From NCBI GenBank assembly GCA_031404455.1, contig JANNHP010000348.1:1-42227 (forward strand): a stretch of DNA of 42,227 bases, written 5' to 3'. The DNA comes from JANNHP01 sp031404455. Lineage in GTDB: Bacteria; Planctomycetota; JAJSAM01; JAJVHW01. Below are positions 1 through 8,084 of the stretch, in pieces (the stretch's first letter is position 1; every line of letters begins with the position of its first letter). The notes beneath the pieces were generated by a model, which worked only from the letters and a program-made list of their open reading frames with translations, made no database searches and had not been told where the DNA came from. Position numbers and translations under genes: made by a program.

Positions 1-1092
1 CGGCGCTGCGCGATCCGGACGATCCGCCGCTTCGACACGTCGTCGCTGTCCGTCCACCTCGGCGGCGAGATGCCCGACCAGGGCGAGGTGGGCGAGATCG
101 GCGGACTGCGAGGACCGGCGCATCTCCGCACGGCGCTCGACGAGGCGATGGCCGCGAGCGGCCTGCCGCGCGGCGCGCGCGTCGTCGTCCTCGTCGCCAC
201 GACGAAAGGGTTCCTCGAGAGCGGGCGGCAGGTGGAAGAGCGGCACCCCGCGCACGACGTGGGACTGCCGGCGCGCTTCGTCGCGGACGAGTTGAGGACG
301 CGGTTCGGCATCGAGCCCGTCGCGTCGCTCACGGTCTCCACGGCCTGCGCGAGCGGCCTGACGGCCCTCGCCCTCGCGCTCGGCGAGATGGACCGCGAGG
401 ACGCGCCCGGCGCCCCCGACGCGCCCGATGCAATCGTTTGCGCGGGCATCGACCTCCTCTCGGACTTCGTGTACCGCGGGTTCGCCGCGCTGATGGCGGT
501 GGACGCGGCGCCCTGCCGTCCGTTCGACGCCGGCCGCGCGGGGATGTCGGCGTCGGAAGCGGCGGCGGTGATGGTGCTCGAGCGCGAGGAGTCCGCGCTC
601 GCCCGAGGCGCGAACGTCCGCGGACGCATCCTCGGGGCGGGGCTCGCCAACGACGCCACGCACCCGACGGCCCCGAGCCGCGATGGCGGGGGGATGGCGC
701 GCGCGATCGCGGCCGCGCTCGCCGCGGCGGGGATCTCCGCCGGGGAGCTCGGCCACGTCCACGCGCACGGCACCGCCACGGTCTTCAACGACGCGATGGA
801 GATCCGCGCGCTCGCGGAATCCCTCGGCCCCGCGGCGCCGCGGGTTCCCGTCACCGCGCTGAAGGGGAGCATCGGGCACACGTTCGGGCCCTCGGGGCTC
901 GTCGAGATGATCGCGTCCCTCGAAGCGGTGCGCGCGCGCCTGCTGCCGCCGGTGACGGGGCTCGTCCGGCCCGAGGGCGATCTCGACCTCGTCACGCACG
1001 CGCGGCGGCTCGACGAGCCGCGGTTCCTGAAGACGAGCGCCGGCTTCGGCGGCTTCGACGCGGCCGTCGTGGCGGAGGGCGTCGCGTCGTGA
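1..1092 (+). CDS. beta-ketoacyl synthase (5' truncated by window edge)
   Basis: This is a thiolase-fold condensing enzyme that would join a malonyl-ACP unit to a growing acyl chain. The frame is open from base 1 and the first codons already read as ketosynthase, so the true start lies outside the window. The ATG at 70 is internal. All three catalytic elements are visible: the nucleophilic Cys in STACASG (codon 346-348), the first His in HAHGTAT, and the second His in KGSIGHTFG. The sequence ends in a typical GFGGFDAAVV C-terminus. The stop overlaps the next start by 4 nt (GTGA), so the two are translationally coupled. Context with further ketosynthase-like genes and an ACP suggests an aryl-polyene-like pathway rather than housekeeping FabF. 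The family is clear; the exact product is inferred. Confidence 0.9.
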   Translation, partial: RRCAIRTIRRFDTSSLSVHLGGEMPDQGEVGEIGGLRGPAHLRTALDEAMAASGLPRGARVVVLVATTKGFLESGRQVEERHPAHDVGLPARFVADELRTRFGIEPVASLTVSTACASGLTALALALGEMDREDAPGAPDAPDAIVCAGIDLLSDFVYRGFAALMAVDAAPCRPFDAGRAGMSASEAAAVMVLEREESALARGANVRGRILGAGLANDATHPTAPSRDGGGMARAIAAALAAAGISAGELGHVHAHGTATVFNDAMEIRALAESLGPAAPRVPVTALKGSIGHTFGPSGLVEMIASLEAVRARLLPPVTGLVRPEGDLDLVTHARRLDEPRFLKTSAGFGGFDAAVVAEGVAS

Positions 1093-1616
1093 CGACCGCG
1101 CGCGTGACTCCTCTCGGCTTCTCGGTCGGCGGCGCGCAGGCCGGGTGGGGAGCCTACGCCGGCGAGCGCGATCCGCTCGCTGCGTGCGCCGCCGCGCTGG
1201 TCGGCGCGCGCAACCTGCGTCTGCCCCGGCTCGACAGGTCGATGCTCGCCGCGCTCGTCGTCGCGGACCTCGTGCTCGCCGGCTCCGAGCCGCCCGCGGT
1301 GCTCGTCGTCGAGGTCGAGGACGGCTCCGCGGCCCGGGACCGCGCGTACTGGGCGACGGCGCGGGGAAGGGGCGGCGCCGACGCCTCGCCCACGCTCTTC
1401 GCGGCCACGCTGCCGAGTGCGGTGGCGGGCGAGATCGCGATGACGTTCGGACTTCGCGGCCCGTGCGTCGTCCTCGCGGGAACCGCGGATCCGGACGTCC
1501 CGCCCGGCGCAGGCGCGGCTCGCGCGGACCCCGGTCGCGGGCGGCGTTGCCTGCGCGTGCGCCTCCTCGGATGGGACTCCGCGGACGGCGGCGAAGCGTC
1601 GGCGACCCTGGATTAG
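1089..1616 (+). CDS. half-size ketosynthase-like protein (Ketoacyl-synt_2 / chain-length-factor type)
   Basis: This is a 175-residue protein starting at GTG in a GTGA overlap with the upstream ketosynthase stop. It resembles only the N-terminal half of a ketosynthase, as in the small beta-ketoacyl synthase-like proteins of aryl-polyene clusters (Pfam Ketoacyl-synt_2). The segment LFAATLPSAVAGEIAMTFGLRGP matches the fold up to the region before the nucleophile. There is no Cys nucleophile in a TAC-type elbow, no HGT and no KxxxGH motif, so it should not condense by itself. A role as a chain-length-factor-like partner of the first ketosynthase is inferred from tight coupling. The start could also be a nearby internal codon, but the overlap pattern repeated along this operon favours GTG 1089. 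Confidence 0.7.
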   Translation: MTTARVTPLGFSVGGAQAGWGAYAGERDPLAACAAALVGARNLRLPRLDRSMLAALVVADLVLAGSEPPAVLVVEVEDGSAARDRAYWATARGRGGADASPTLFAATLPSAVAGEIAMTFGLRGPCVVLAGTADPDVPPGAGAARADPGRGRRCLRVRLLGWDSADGGEASATLD

Positions 1617-1643
1617 CGCGGCCGGACCTCGCCGGACCGTGGC

Positions 1644-1656
1644 TACCATCCCCGCA
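1644..1656 (+). promoter_or_regulatory. putative leaderless promoter (-10 TACCAT) for the ACP gene
   Basis: TACCAT at 1644-1649 is followed by 7 nt and then ATG 1657. If TACCAT is the -10 hexamer, transcription would begin within a base of the start codon. There is no Shine-Dalgarno sequence. The same TANNNT-to-ATG geometry recurs at several other genes in this window. Confidence 0.45.
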
Positions 1657-1941
1657 ATGACCCCGCCAGGCACACCGGCAAGCCGCGACGCGCTCCGCTG
1701 CGAACTCGTCGCGCTGATCGCCGAGTCGACGCGGCGCGATCCCGTCGATCCCACGACCGTCACCGACGCGACGCCGTGCATCGGCGGGGCGCTGCTCGCG
1801 GATTCCCTCGACGTGCTCGAGATCGTCGTCGCGATCGACCGGGTGTACGGCGTGTCGCTGCGCGACGGGGAGATCGGCCGCGCGGTGTTCGCGAACATGG
1901 GTGCGCTGACCGAGTTCGTCGCGCGCCACCGCGTCCGCTGA
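1657..1941 (+). CDS. acyl carrier protein
   Basis: This is a 94-residue acyl carrier protein that would carry the growing chain as a phosphopantetheine thioester for the neighbouring ketosynthases. The attachment motif is ADSLDVLEIV with the modified Ser at residue 50, preceded by a predicted helix and followed by a helix ending in the FANMGALTEFV segment, as in FabC/AcpP-like proteins. I chose ATG 1657 over the in-frame GTG 1639 because the GTG precedes the likely -10 element TACCAT and the extra six residues are not family-like. It sits between the half ketosynthase and the full ketosynthase. It differs from primary AcpP (Val, Ala and Gly rich, no DSLDTVEL consensus), which fits a dedicated secondary-metabolism carrier. 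Confidence 0.85.
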   Translation: MTPPGTPASRDALRCELVALIAESTRRDPVDPTTVTDATPCIGGALLADSLDVLEIVVAIDRVYGVSLRDGEIGRAVFANMGALTEFVARHRVR

Positions 1942-1964
1942 ACAGGCTCGAACCGTGAGCTCGG

Positions 1965-1978
1965 TAGGGTTTCACCCC
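1965..1978 (+). promoter_or_regulatory. TAGGGTTNNNCCCCATG promoter-like motif upstream of ketosynthase
   Basis: TAGGGT at 1965-1970 is followed by 8 nt and ATG 1979. The ketosynthase itself starts about 100 nt further on. The motif is nearly identical to those at 9767 and 11938. A promoter with a roughly 100-nt leader is the simplest reading; the ATG opens a long out-of-frame ORF that I do not consider coding. Confidence 0.4.
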
Positions 1979-2081
1979 ATGGACCGCACGGACGTCCCGG
2001 CCGACGATGGGGGGCGCGATCCGCGAATAGCACGAGCCCGCGCATGGGGGACGCGGCGTCGCACGCGACCGGAGCCCCCTC

Positions 2082-3353
2082 GTGAAAGGGACGATTACGA
2101 GAACGCCCACCAGATCCGCCGACGGGCCGCAGCCGATCGCGATCGTCGGTTCGGGCATCGTCACGACGGCCGGACGCGGAGCGTCGGACACGCTCTTCGC
2201 GCTCGGCTCGGGCGGCGACGAGCCGAAGCCGCCGCGAAGGCTCGGCGCGGGGTTCGAGGGCGGTGCGCCGGTGTTCGAGGTCTCGGACGAGGTGCTCTCG
2301 CGATTCGAGGGGCGCCTGCCCGGCGGGCGCGGGCGGCGGAGTCTCCGCCTCGCGCTCGTGGCCGCGAGCGACGCCGTCCGCGAGGCCGCGTTCGAGGGCG
2401 TGGTCCCGCCGTCGCCGGAGCGCATCGGCGTGGTCGTCGGGGCGACCGTCGGAGGGATGAACCACAGCGAGGAGTGGATCGAAGGGTGCTGCGATCCCGA
2501 GACCGCGTCGCGCTCCCGGCGTCCGGTTGCCGCGCGCCCCGCGATGCGTCACCTCCCGCTCCACGAGATCCCCCACGCGCTCGCCTCCCGTTTCGGCTTC
2601 CGCGGGCCGGCGTTCGCCGTGTCGACGGCGTGCACGAGCGGTTCGCAGGCGATCGCCACGGCCGGTGAGCTGATCGCGACGGGCGTCTGCGACGCGGTCC
2701 TCGCCGGCGGGGTGGACTGCCTCTCGCGCCTCACGTACCACGGGTTCGCGGCGCTCGGGGTGATGTCGCCCCGGCGGTGCGCGCCTTTCGACGCCTCCCG
2801 CGCGGGACTCACGCTCGGCGAGGGCGCGGGCTTCGTCTTCCTCGCGCGCGCCGGGATCGTGCCGGAGGCGTCGCGCTTCCCGCGTCTCGCCGGCTGGGGC
2901 TCGAACACCGACGCGCACCACATGACGGCGCCGCGTCCCGACGGCAGCGGCGTCGCCGCGGCACTGCGCGAGGCGCTCGGCGCAGCCGGGATCCGGCCGC
3001 AGAACGTCGGCTGGGTGCACGCTCACGGCACCGCCACGCCGACCAACGACGACGTCGAGTCCTCGGGGCTCCGCACCGTGTTCGGCGCGCACCGGGTCCC
3101 GGTCTCGAGCACGAAGCACGTGTTCGGGCACACGCTCGGCGCGGCCGGTTCGATCGCGACGGTCGTGGCGGTCGTCGCGCTGCGCGAGGACTTCGTGCCG
3201 GGCAACGCCCCGATCTCGGCGCCGGACCGCGCGTGCGACGTGGACGTCGTCCCGCCGCGCGGCGTCAGCACGCGGATCGGCAACGCCGTCGTCAATTCGC
3301 TGGGCTTCGGCGGAGCCAACTGCGCGCTCGTCCTCTCGCAGACGTGCCCGTGA
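2082..3353 (+). CDS. beta-ketoacyl synthase, FabF-like (full length)
   Basis: This 423-residue condensing enzyme extends ACP-bound acyl chains with malonyl units. The N-terminal IAIVGSGIVTTAG strand-loop, the nucleophile Cys184 in STACTSG, His315 in HAHGTAT, Lys345 and His350 in STKHVFGHT, and the C-terminal NSLGFGGANCALVL are all intact, and the length is normal for FabF/KSalpha. The start is GTG 2082 with a GGAG about 7 nt upstream. The stop TGA overlaps the next start in GTGA. The following gene encodes the same fold without the catalytic residues, so the pair looks like a KSalpha/chain-length-factor heterodimer. It belongs to the same cluster as the first ketosynthase and the ACP. Confidence 0.93.
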   Translation: MKGTITRTPTRSADGPQPIAIVGSGIVTTAGRGASDTLFALGSGGDEPKPPRRLGAGFEGGAPVFEVSDEVLSRFEGRLPGGRGRRSLRLALVAASDAVREAAFEGVVPPSPERIGVVVGATVGGMNHSEEWIEGCCDPETASRSRRPVAARPAMRHLPLHEIPHALASRFGFRGPAFAVSTACTSGSQAIATAGELIATGVCDAVLAGGVDCLSRLTYHGFAALGVMSPRRCAPFDASRAGLTLGEGAGFVFLARAGIVPEASRFPRLAGWGSNTDAHHMTAPRPDGSGVAAALREALGAAGIRPQNVGWVHAHGTATPTNDDVESSGLRTVFGAHRVPVSSTKHVFGHTLGAAGSIATVVAVVALREDFVPGNAPISAPDRACDVDVVPPRGVSTRIGNAVVNSLGFGGANCALVLSQTCP

Positions 3354-4387
3354 CGGGCGCGGTCCGCGTCCGCGGCGCGGGTGTCGTCTGCGCGCTCGGC
3401 GCCCGGATGACGCTCGTCGCCGACGCCGTCGCCCGCGGCGCGCAGTTCGCGGGGTTCCGGGGGCCGGACCCCGCGCGAGCGGCGTATCCGGCGGCGTTCG
3501 ACTCGCAGCGGGACCTGCCGCGCGGCCTCGGCCGGAGGCTCGGACGCCAGCTCGCGATGTCCCTCGCGGCGGTGCTCGACGCCGTCGGGACGGGATCGCC
3601 GTGGTCCGAGACTCCGGCGGACACGGGAATCGTCGGCGCGACGGCCCACGGACCGATCGACGAGACCGTGGAGTTCGTCGCAGGGGTGCGGCGCCACGGC
3701 CCGGAGTTCGCCTCGCCGCTGCTCTTCTCGTCGGCCTTGCACAACTCCATGGCGGCGGTCGCGGCGAGAGAGCTCGGGATCAGGGGGCCGTCGATGGTCG
3801 TCTCGAACGGCGACGTCTCGTTCGAGACGGCGCTGCTCGTCGCGACCGCGGGACTCGCGAGCGGACGGATGAGGCGCGCGATCGTCGTCGGGGCCGATTC
3901 CTTCCACCCGCTCTACGCGCGCACGCTCTCGGAGTTCGGCCTCCTCTCGGACTCCGCGCGGCCCGTCGATCCCGAGATGCGCCGCACCACGCGCGGTCTC
4001 CAACTCGGCGAGGGCGCGGGCGCCCTCGTCCTCGAGTGGGACGACGACGAGTGCGGCGGCGTGCGCATCGACGGCGTGTGTCTCGGCGCCGGGCCCGCCG
4101 TGCGCGGCCGCGCGCCGAGGACCCGCGTCCACCTGATGTCCACCGGCGACGCCGCGAGCGCGCGCCGCCACTCGAACGCGCTCGCCGGGCTCGGCATCGA
4201 GGGCGCCGCCGTCGAGTACCCGGCGGCGCGCTTCGGTGCCTTCGCGTCGCTCTCCGCGGTCGCGATCGCCGTGGAAGCGGCCCGCCGCCTGCGTTCGGAG
4301 GCTGAGGACGTCCCGTCGCTCTTCGTCGCCGCCCCGCAGGGCGCGAACGCGGCGACCGTGGCCCTCTCGGGATGGGGTGCGGGCTGA
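3350..4387 (+). CDS. catalytically degenerate ketosynthase-fold protein (chain-length-factor-like)
   Basis: This 345-residue protein has a ketosynthase fold but no catalytic triad. At the nucleophile elbow, where the previous protein has STACTSG, it reads VSNGDVSF, placing Asp155 where Cys should be. No HGT or KxxxGH motif is found, while structural stretches such as the LQLGEGAGALVLE segment are kept. Such proteins (KSbeta/CLF) usually pair with an active ketosynthase and set chain length or prime by decarboxylation. The start GTG 3350 overlaps the upstream stop by 4 nt; a second GTG lies 6 nt earlier. The downstream gene begins in the stop codon (TGATG). Asp instead of the Gln common in polyketide CLFs is unusual. 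Function is inferred from fold and coupling. Confidence 0.75.
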   Translation: MTGAVRVRGAGVVCALGARMTLVADAVARGAQFAGFRGPDPARAAYPAAFDSQRDLPRGLGRRLGRQLAMSLAAVLDAVGTGSPWSETPADTGIVGATAHGPIDETVEFVAGVRRHGPEFASPLLFSSALHNSMAAVAARELGIRGPSMVVSNGDVSFETALLVATAGLASGRMRRAIVVGADSFHPLYARTLSEFGLLSDSARPVDPEMRRTTRGLQLGEGAGALVLEWDDDECGGVRIDGVCLGAGPAVRGRAPRTRVHLMSTGDAASARRHSNALAGLGIEGAAVEYPAARFGAFASLSAVAIAVEAARRLRSEAEDVPSLFVAAPQGANAATVALSGWGAG

Positions 4388-6084
4388 TGTGGATCGGGAT
4401 CCTCGGGACGGCGGCGCTGCTCGCGGCCTCGGGCGCGGCGTGGTTCCTGCCGAGGAGCGACGCGGTCCTGGTGTCGTCCCTCGCGCTGATCGCCTTCGTG
4501 GGCTTGCTCGGCCGGGGCATCTTCTCGATGCGGTCGAGCCTCCTCGAGAAGACCCACTGGCGTTCGGACGACGCGCGCGAGACGCGCGTCGCCTTGACGT
4601 TCGACGACGGTCCGCACCCGATCTGGACTCCGCTCGTGCTCGACGTGCTGCGCCGGCACGGCGTCGTCGCCACCTTCTTCGTGATCGGCGAGAACGCGCG
4701 GCGGCACCCCGGCGTGCTGCGGCGGATCCACGCGGAGGGCCACGAGATCGGCTGCCACGGCGATTCGCACGCGTGGACGACTCCGTTCTTCCCGCCGAAG
4801 CGCCTCGAGCGCGAGATCCGGAGCTGCCTCGACGCGGTCCGCGCCGCGACGGGCGTGACGCCGCGCCTCTACCGTCCGCCGATCGGGATCCGCAGTCCGG
4901 GCCACGCGGGCGTGCCGCAGCGCAACGACCTCGTGACCGTCGGCATGGCGCGGCGAGGACGCGACACGCGCCGCGGACTCGTCGCGTCGGACCTGGCGCG
5001 CCGCTTCGCCGCGCGCGCGCGCGGAGGCGAGGTCCTCGCGCTCCACGACGGCGAGGAACCGCTCCACCCGGTCCCGCGCGAGGCGACGGTCGCGGCGCTG
5101 CCGGAGGTCCTCGAACGGCTCGCGGCGAAAGGGCTCTCCCTGGTGCGCGTGTCGAGCCTCCTCGCGGAGCGCCCGTACCGGGAGTCGGTCTCGCGCGGGT
5201 GGTCGGGCAGGAGCCGCGGCGGCCGGCTCGGCATGGCGATCTTCGCGAAGACGGCGCGGCTCTTCGGGCACCGCGGCTGCCTCGCGGTCGCGCCGCTCGT
5301 CGCGGGCTGGTACGTCCTCTCCCATCCCCGCGCGCGGCGCGCGTCGATCGAGTTCAGGCGGCGCATGCACGGACCCGCCGGGTTCGCACGCGAGACGGCG
5401 TGGGCCTTCCGGCACTTCCTCGTCTTCGGCCGCACGATGATCGATCGCATGGCGTTCCTCCACGGCGGAGCGAGGCCTCCCGAAGTGGACGTCGCCGGAC
5501 GCGACGGAGTCCTCGACGCCGTGCGGTCGAAGGACGGCTGCCTGCTCGTGTCGGCCCACCTCGGCGACTGGATCGCGGCGAGCCGCATCGCCGACCTCGG
5601 GGGCCGTCCGATCTCGGTCGTGGCCGCGCACGGGATGGGCGTCGGTCCGCACCAGGTGCGGCGCGACGGCGGCGCCCACGTCTTCAACGTCATCGACGTC
5701 GACGGCAACCCGGTCGCCGTCGGCGCCGAGATCGCCGCCGCGCTGCGCGAAGGCGGCGTCGTGGCGATGCTCGGGGACCGCAAGGTCTCGGCCGACGTCG
5801 TCCTCCTCCCGTTCCTCGGCGGCGAGGCCGCGTTCCCGATCGGTCCGTGGGTCGTGGCCATGGTGACGGGCGCTCCGGTCGTCGTCTTCTTCATGGTCCG
5901 GCTCGCGGACGGCCGCCACCGCCTCGAGCTCTACGGGCCCATCCGCGTGCCCAAGGTCGAGCGCGCGCGCCGCACGGACGCGATCCGCGCGGGCGCGGCG
6001 CAGTTCGCGGGCCACCTCGAGGAGGTGGTGCGGCGGCATCCGCTCCACTGGTCGAACTTCTACGACTTCTGGGCCGTCCGATGA
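4387..6084 (+). CDS. NodB polysaccharide deacetylase fused to LpxL/HtrB-type acyltransferase
   Basis: This 565-residue two-domain protein starts with two hydrophobic helices (about residues 1-45). The NodB domain (about 65-250) has the metal Asp pair in TFDDGPH, the HxxxH metal ligands in CHGDSH, the YRPPIG motif and a final ALHDGE. A C-terminal lysophospholipid/lauroyl acyltransferase-like domain (about 290-560) has SAHLGDW, the HX4D-like element typical of LpxL/HtrB, and a PFLGGEAAFPIGPW block. I chose ATG 4387, in a TGATG overlap, over ATG 4372, which would overlap the previous gene by 16 nt. In aryl-polyene clusters LpxL-like acyltransferases are expected to attach the polyene to a lipid. 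The fused deacetylase suggests that an N- or O-acetyl group on a sugar is removed before re-acylation (inference). Confidence 0.85.
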   Translation: MWIGILGTAALLAASGAAWFLPRSDAVLVSSLALIAFVGLLGRGIFSMRSSLLEKTHWRSDDARETRVALTFDDGPHPIWTPLVLDVLRRHGVVATFFVIGENARRHPGVLRRIHAEGHEIGCHGDSHAWTTPFFPPKRLEREIRSCLDAVRAATGVTPRLYRPPIGIRSPGHAGVPQRNDLVTVGMARRGRDTRRGLVASDLARRFAARARGGEVLALHDGEEPLHPVPREATVAALPEVLERLAAKGLSLVRVSSLLAERPYRESVSRGWSGRSRGGRLGMAIFAKTARLFGHRGCLAVAPLVAGWYVLSHPRARRASIEFRRRMHGPAGFARETAWAFRHFLVFGRTMIDRMAFLHGGARPPEVDVAGRDGVLDAVRSKDGCLLVSAHLGDWIAASRIADLGGRPISVVAAHGMGVGPHQVRRDGGAHVFNVIDVDGNPVAVGAEIAAALREGGVVAMLGDRKVSADVVLLPFLGGEAAFPIGPWVVAMVTGAPVVVFFMVRLADGRHRLELYGPIRVPKVERARRTDAIRAGAAQFAGHLEEVVRRHPLHWSNFYDFWAVR

Positions 6085-7313
6085 CGCCCTCCCCGATGCG
6101 GATCTGCTGCGTGGTCCCCGTGTTCGAAAACGAGTCCACGGTCATGGACGTGGCGCTCGCCGCCGCGCGCCACGTGGACTTCGTCGTCGTCGTCGACGAC
6201 GGCAGCCGCGACGGGACGGGCGCCGCAGTGCGGTTCGCGACCGACGGATCGCCCGACGGGAGGAGGGTCGAGCTCGTCACGCTCCCCTCGAACCGGGGCA
6301 AGGGTGCGGCACTCGTCGCCGGGTTCCGCCGCGCGCTCGACCGCGGCTTCACCCACGCCGTGACCATCGACGCCGACGGACAGCACCTCGCCTCCGACAT
6401 CCCGGCACTCGTCGCCGCTGCGGCGGCGCACCCCCTGGCGATCGTCGTCGGCGAGCGCGACATGCAGAGCGACCGGGTTCCCGGCGCGGCTCGCGTCGGG
6501 CGCGGCGTCTCCAACTTCTGGACGCACAGGTCCACCGGGATCCGTCTGCCCGACACGACGTGCGGCTTCCGCGTCTATCCGCTGCCCGAGGTCCTGGCGC
6601 TCGGGGTCCGCACGCGGCGCTACGACTACGAGGGCGAGGTACTCGTGCGCGGCGCCTGGGCGGGGCTCGAGCTGCGTGCCGTCCCCGTGGACGTCTGGTA
6701 TCCCGCCGACCGGTCGGCTCGCGTGAGCCATTACCGTATCTGGGCGGACAGCGCGCGGATCACGGTGATGTACGTGCGTCTCGCGCTCACGCGGCTCCTG
6801 CCGGCGGGCGGCAGGGCGCGGACGAACGGCGCCGCGGCGCCGCCGCGCACGCGCGTGCGCGACACGCTGCGCCGTCTGCGGGAGCTGACCGCCTCGGGCA
6901 CACGGACGAGCGAACTCGCGCTCGCGATCGGGATCGGCGTGTTCCTCGGCGCGACGCCGCTCTGGGGGCTCCACGCGACGCTCGCGGTCTGGGTCGCCGC
7001 GCGGTGGCGGCTGAACCCGGCGGCTGCGCTCCTCGCCACCAACGTGAGCTTCCCGGCGATCGCGCCGGTGCTCGTCTACGCGGAGGTCCAGTTCGGGCAC
7101 CTCCTGCGTTCCCACGAGTGGCTGGACGTCCGCCGGGAGGAGTTCACGATCGCGTCCGCGTGGTCCCACGCGGCCGACTACCTGGTCGGCGGCTTCGCGC
7201 TCGCGGCGATCCTCGGCGTGACGGCGGGTCTCGCGACGCTGAAGTTCGGCGCGCTCATCTCCCGCCGCCGCGCGCGCCGGGTGCCGCTGACGGGGAAGGT
7301 CGTCGCCACGTGA
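6081..7313 (+). CDS. GT2 glycosyltransferase fused to DUF2062 membrane domain
   Basis: This is a 410-residue inner-membrane glycosyltransferase. The N-terminal GT-A domain (about 1-230) shows VVPVFENE, the nucleotide-sugar Asp motif VVDDGSRDGT, SNRGKGAAL, and the DxD metal site TIDADGQH, resembling dolichol-phosphate-mannose-synthase-like GT2 enzymes. The C-terminal part (about 265-395) is a DUF2062 domain with several hydrophobic helices (GVFLGATPLWGLH, NVSFPAIAP). The start is ATG 6081 in an ATGA overlap. GT2-DUF2062 proteins are frequent in xanthomonadin and aryl-polyene clusters, where they are thought to add a sugar to the lipid carrier. It likely acts with the upstream deacetylase-acyltransferase fusion. 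Donor and acceptor cannot be read from the sequence. Confidence 0.87.
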   Translation: MTPSPMRICCVVPVFENESTVMDVALAAARHVDFVVVVDDGSRDGTGAAVRFATDGSPDGRRVELVTLPSNRGKGAALVAGFRRALDRGFTHAVTIDADGQHLASDIPALVAAAAAHPLAIVVGERDMQSDRVPGAARVGRGVSNFWTHRSTGIRLPDTTCGFRVYPLPEVLALGVRTRRYDYEGEVLVRGAWAGLELRAVPVDVWYPADRSARVSHYRIWADSARITVMYVRLALTRLLPAGGRARTNGAAAPPRTRVRDTLRRLRELTASGTRTSELALAIGIGVFLGATPLWGLHATLAVWVAARWRLNPAAALLATNVSFPAIAPVLVYAEVQFGHLLRSHEWLDVRREEFTIASAWSHAADYLVGGFALAAILGVTAGLATLKFGALISRRRARRVPLTGKVVAT

Positions 7314-8071
7314 CGACGGCATTCGTCGCAGCGCTCCCGCGCGTCCGGCGCCGCCCGTTCTTCAGCGTCGCCGTGTACGCTGCGTCGGCGTCGCTCCTCG
7401 TCCTGCACGCCGCGGTCTCGATCGCCGTGATGCCGTTCACGCTGGCGTTCGACCGCGATCGGCGGTTCCCGGCGCGACTCGGCTCGTGGCTCGCGCGGAG
7501 CGCGCTCCGCGTGCCGCCGCGGTGGCGCGACGTCGCACGGCGGATCGCGTCGATCGAGACCGGGCGACCCGGGCGCCCGGTGATCATCGTGATGAACCAC
7601 CGCTCGCTGGCCGACGTCGCGATCGCCGTCGCGGTGCCGGGCGGGCCGAAGATCGTGTCGAAGCCCTGGGCCGGGCGGCTTCCGCTCCTCGGGTGGTGCA
7701 TGCGGCTCTCGGGCCACGTCATCTTCGATCCGCGCAGCCCGCGCAGCGTCAGGGAGCTGATGTCGCGGGCCGAGGGGCTCCTCGCGCGCGGCAACTCCGT
7801 CCTCTTCTTCCCCGAGGGCACGCGGCGCAGCGCCTCCGGCCTCGGCGTCTTCCACCTCGGCGCCTTCCGGCTCGCGGTGAAGATGGGGGCGGACGTGCTG
7901 CCGGTCGTCCTCGTCGGCACGGGCGAACTCGTGCCGAGGGGATCGCTCGCCTTCCACGAGGCGCACGTCGGTGTCGTCGTTCTCCCGCGCGTCGTGCCGG
8001 GAAGCGACCGCCGCGTGCTCGCGCGGCGCGTGCGCACCCTGATGGCCGCGTCGCTCGTCGCGCACCGGTGA
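7310..8071 (+). CDS. PlsC-family 1-acyl-glycerol-phosphate acyltransferase-like protein
   Basis: This 253-residue membrane acyltransferase would transfer an acyl group to a lysophospholipid or similar acceptor. The HX4D catalytic motif is in VMNHRSLADV, followed by SKPWAGRLPLLGW, and the acceptor-binding FFPEGTRR and VLPVVLVGT blocks are present in the right order. An N-terminal hydrophobic helix (about residues 18-45) anchors it. The start is GTG 7310 in a GTGA overlap, the fourth such junction in this operon. It ends the biosynthetic cluster and faces the convergent signalling gene 13 bp away, with no obvious terminator between them. It could be the last lipid-assembly step of the cluster product. 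Confidence 0.9.
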   Translation: MTTAFVAALPRVRRRPFFSVAVYAASASLLVLHAAVSIAVMPFTLAFDRDRRFPARLGSWLARSALRVPPRWRDVARRIASIETGRPGRPVIIVMNHRSLADVAIAVAVPGGPKIVSKPWAGRLPLLGWCMRLSGHVIFDPRSPRSVRELMSRAEGLLARGNSVLFFPEGTRRSASGLGVFHLGAFRLAVKMGADVLPVVLVGTGELVPRGSLAFHEAHVGVVVLPRVVPGSDRRVLARRVRTLMAASLVAHR

Positions 8072-8084
8072 GACGCCGCGCGGG

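Noticed and set aside
1979..2668. 237-codon ORF after the first TAGGGT motif
   Set aside because: Overlaps the full-length ketosynthase in another frame and encodes only Arg/Gly/Ala-rich sequence.
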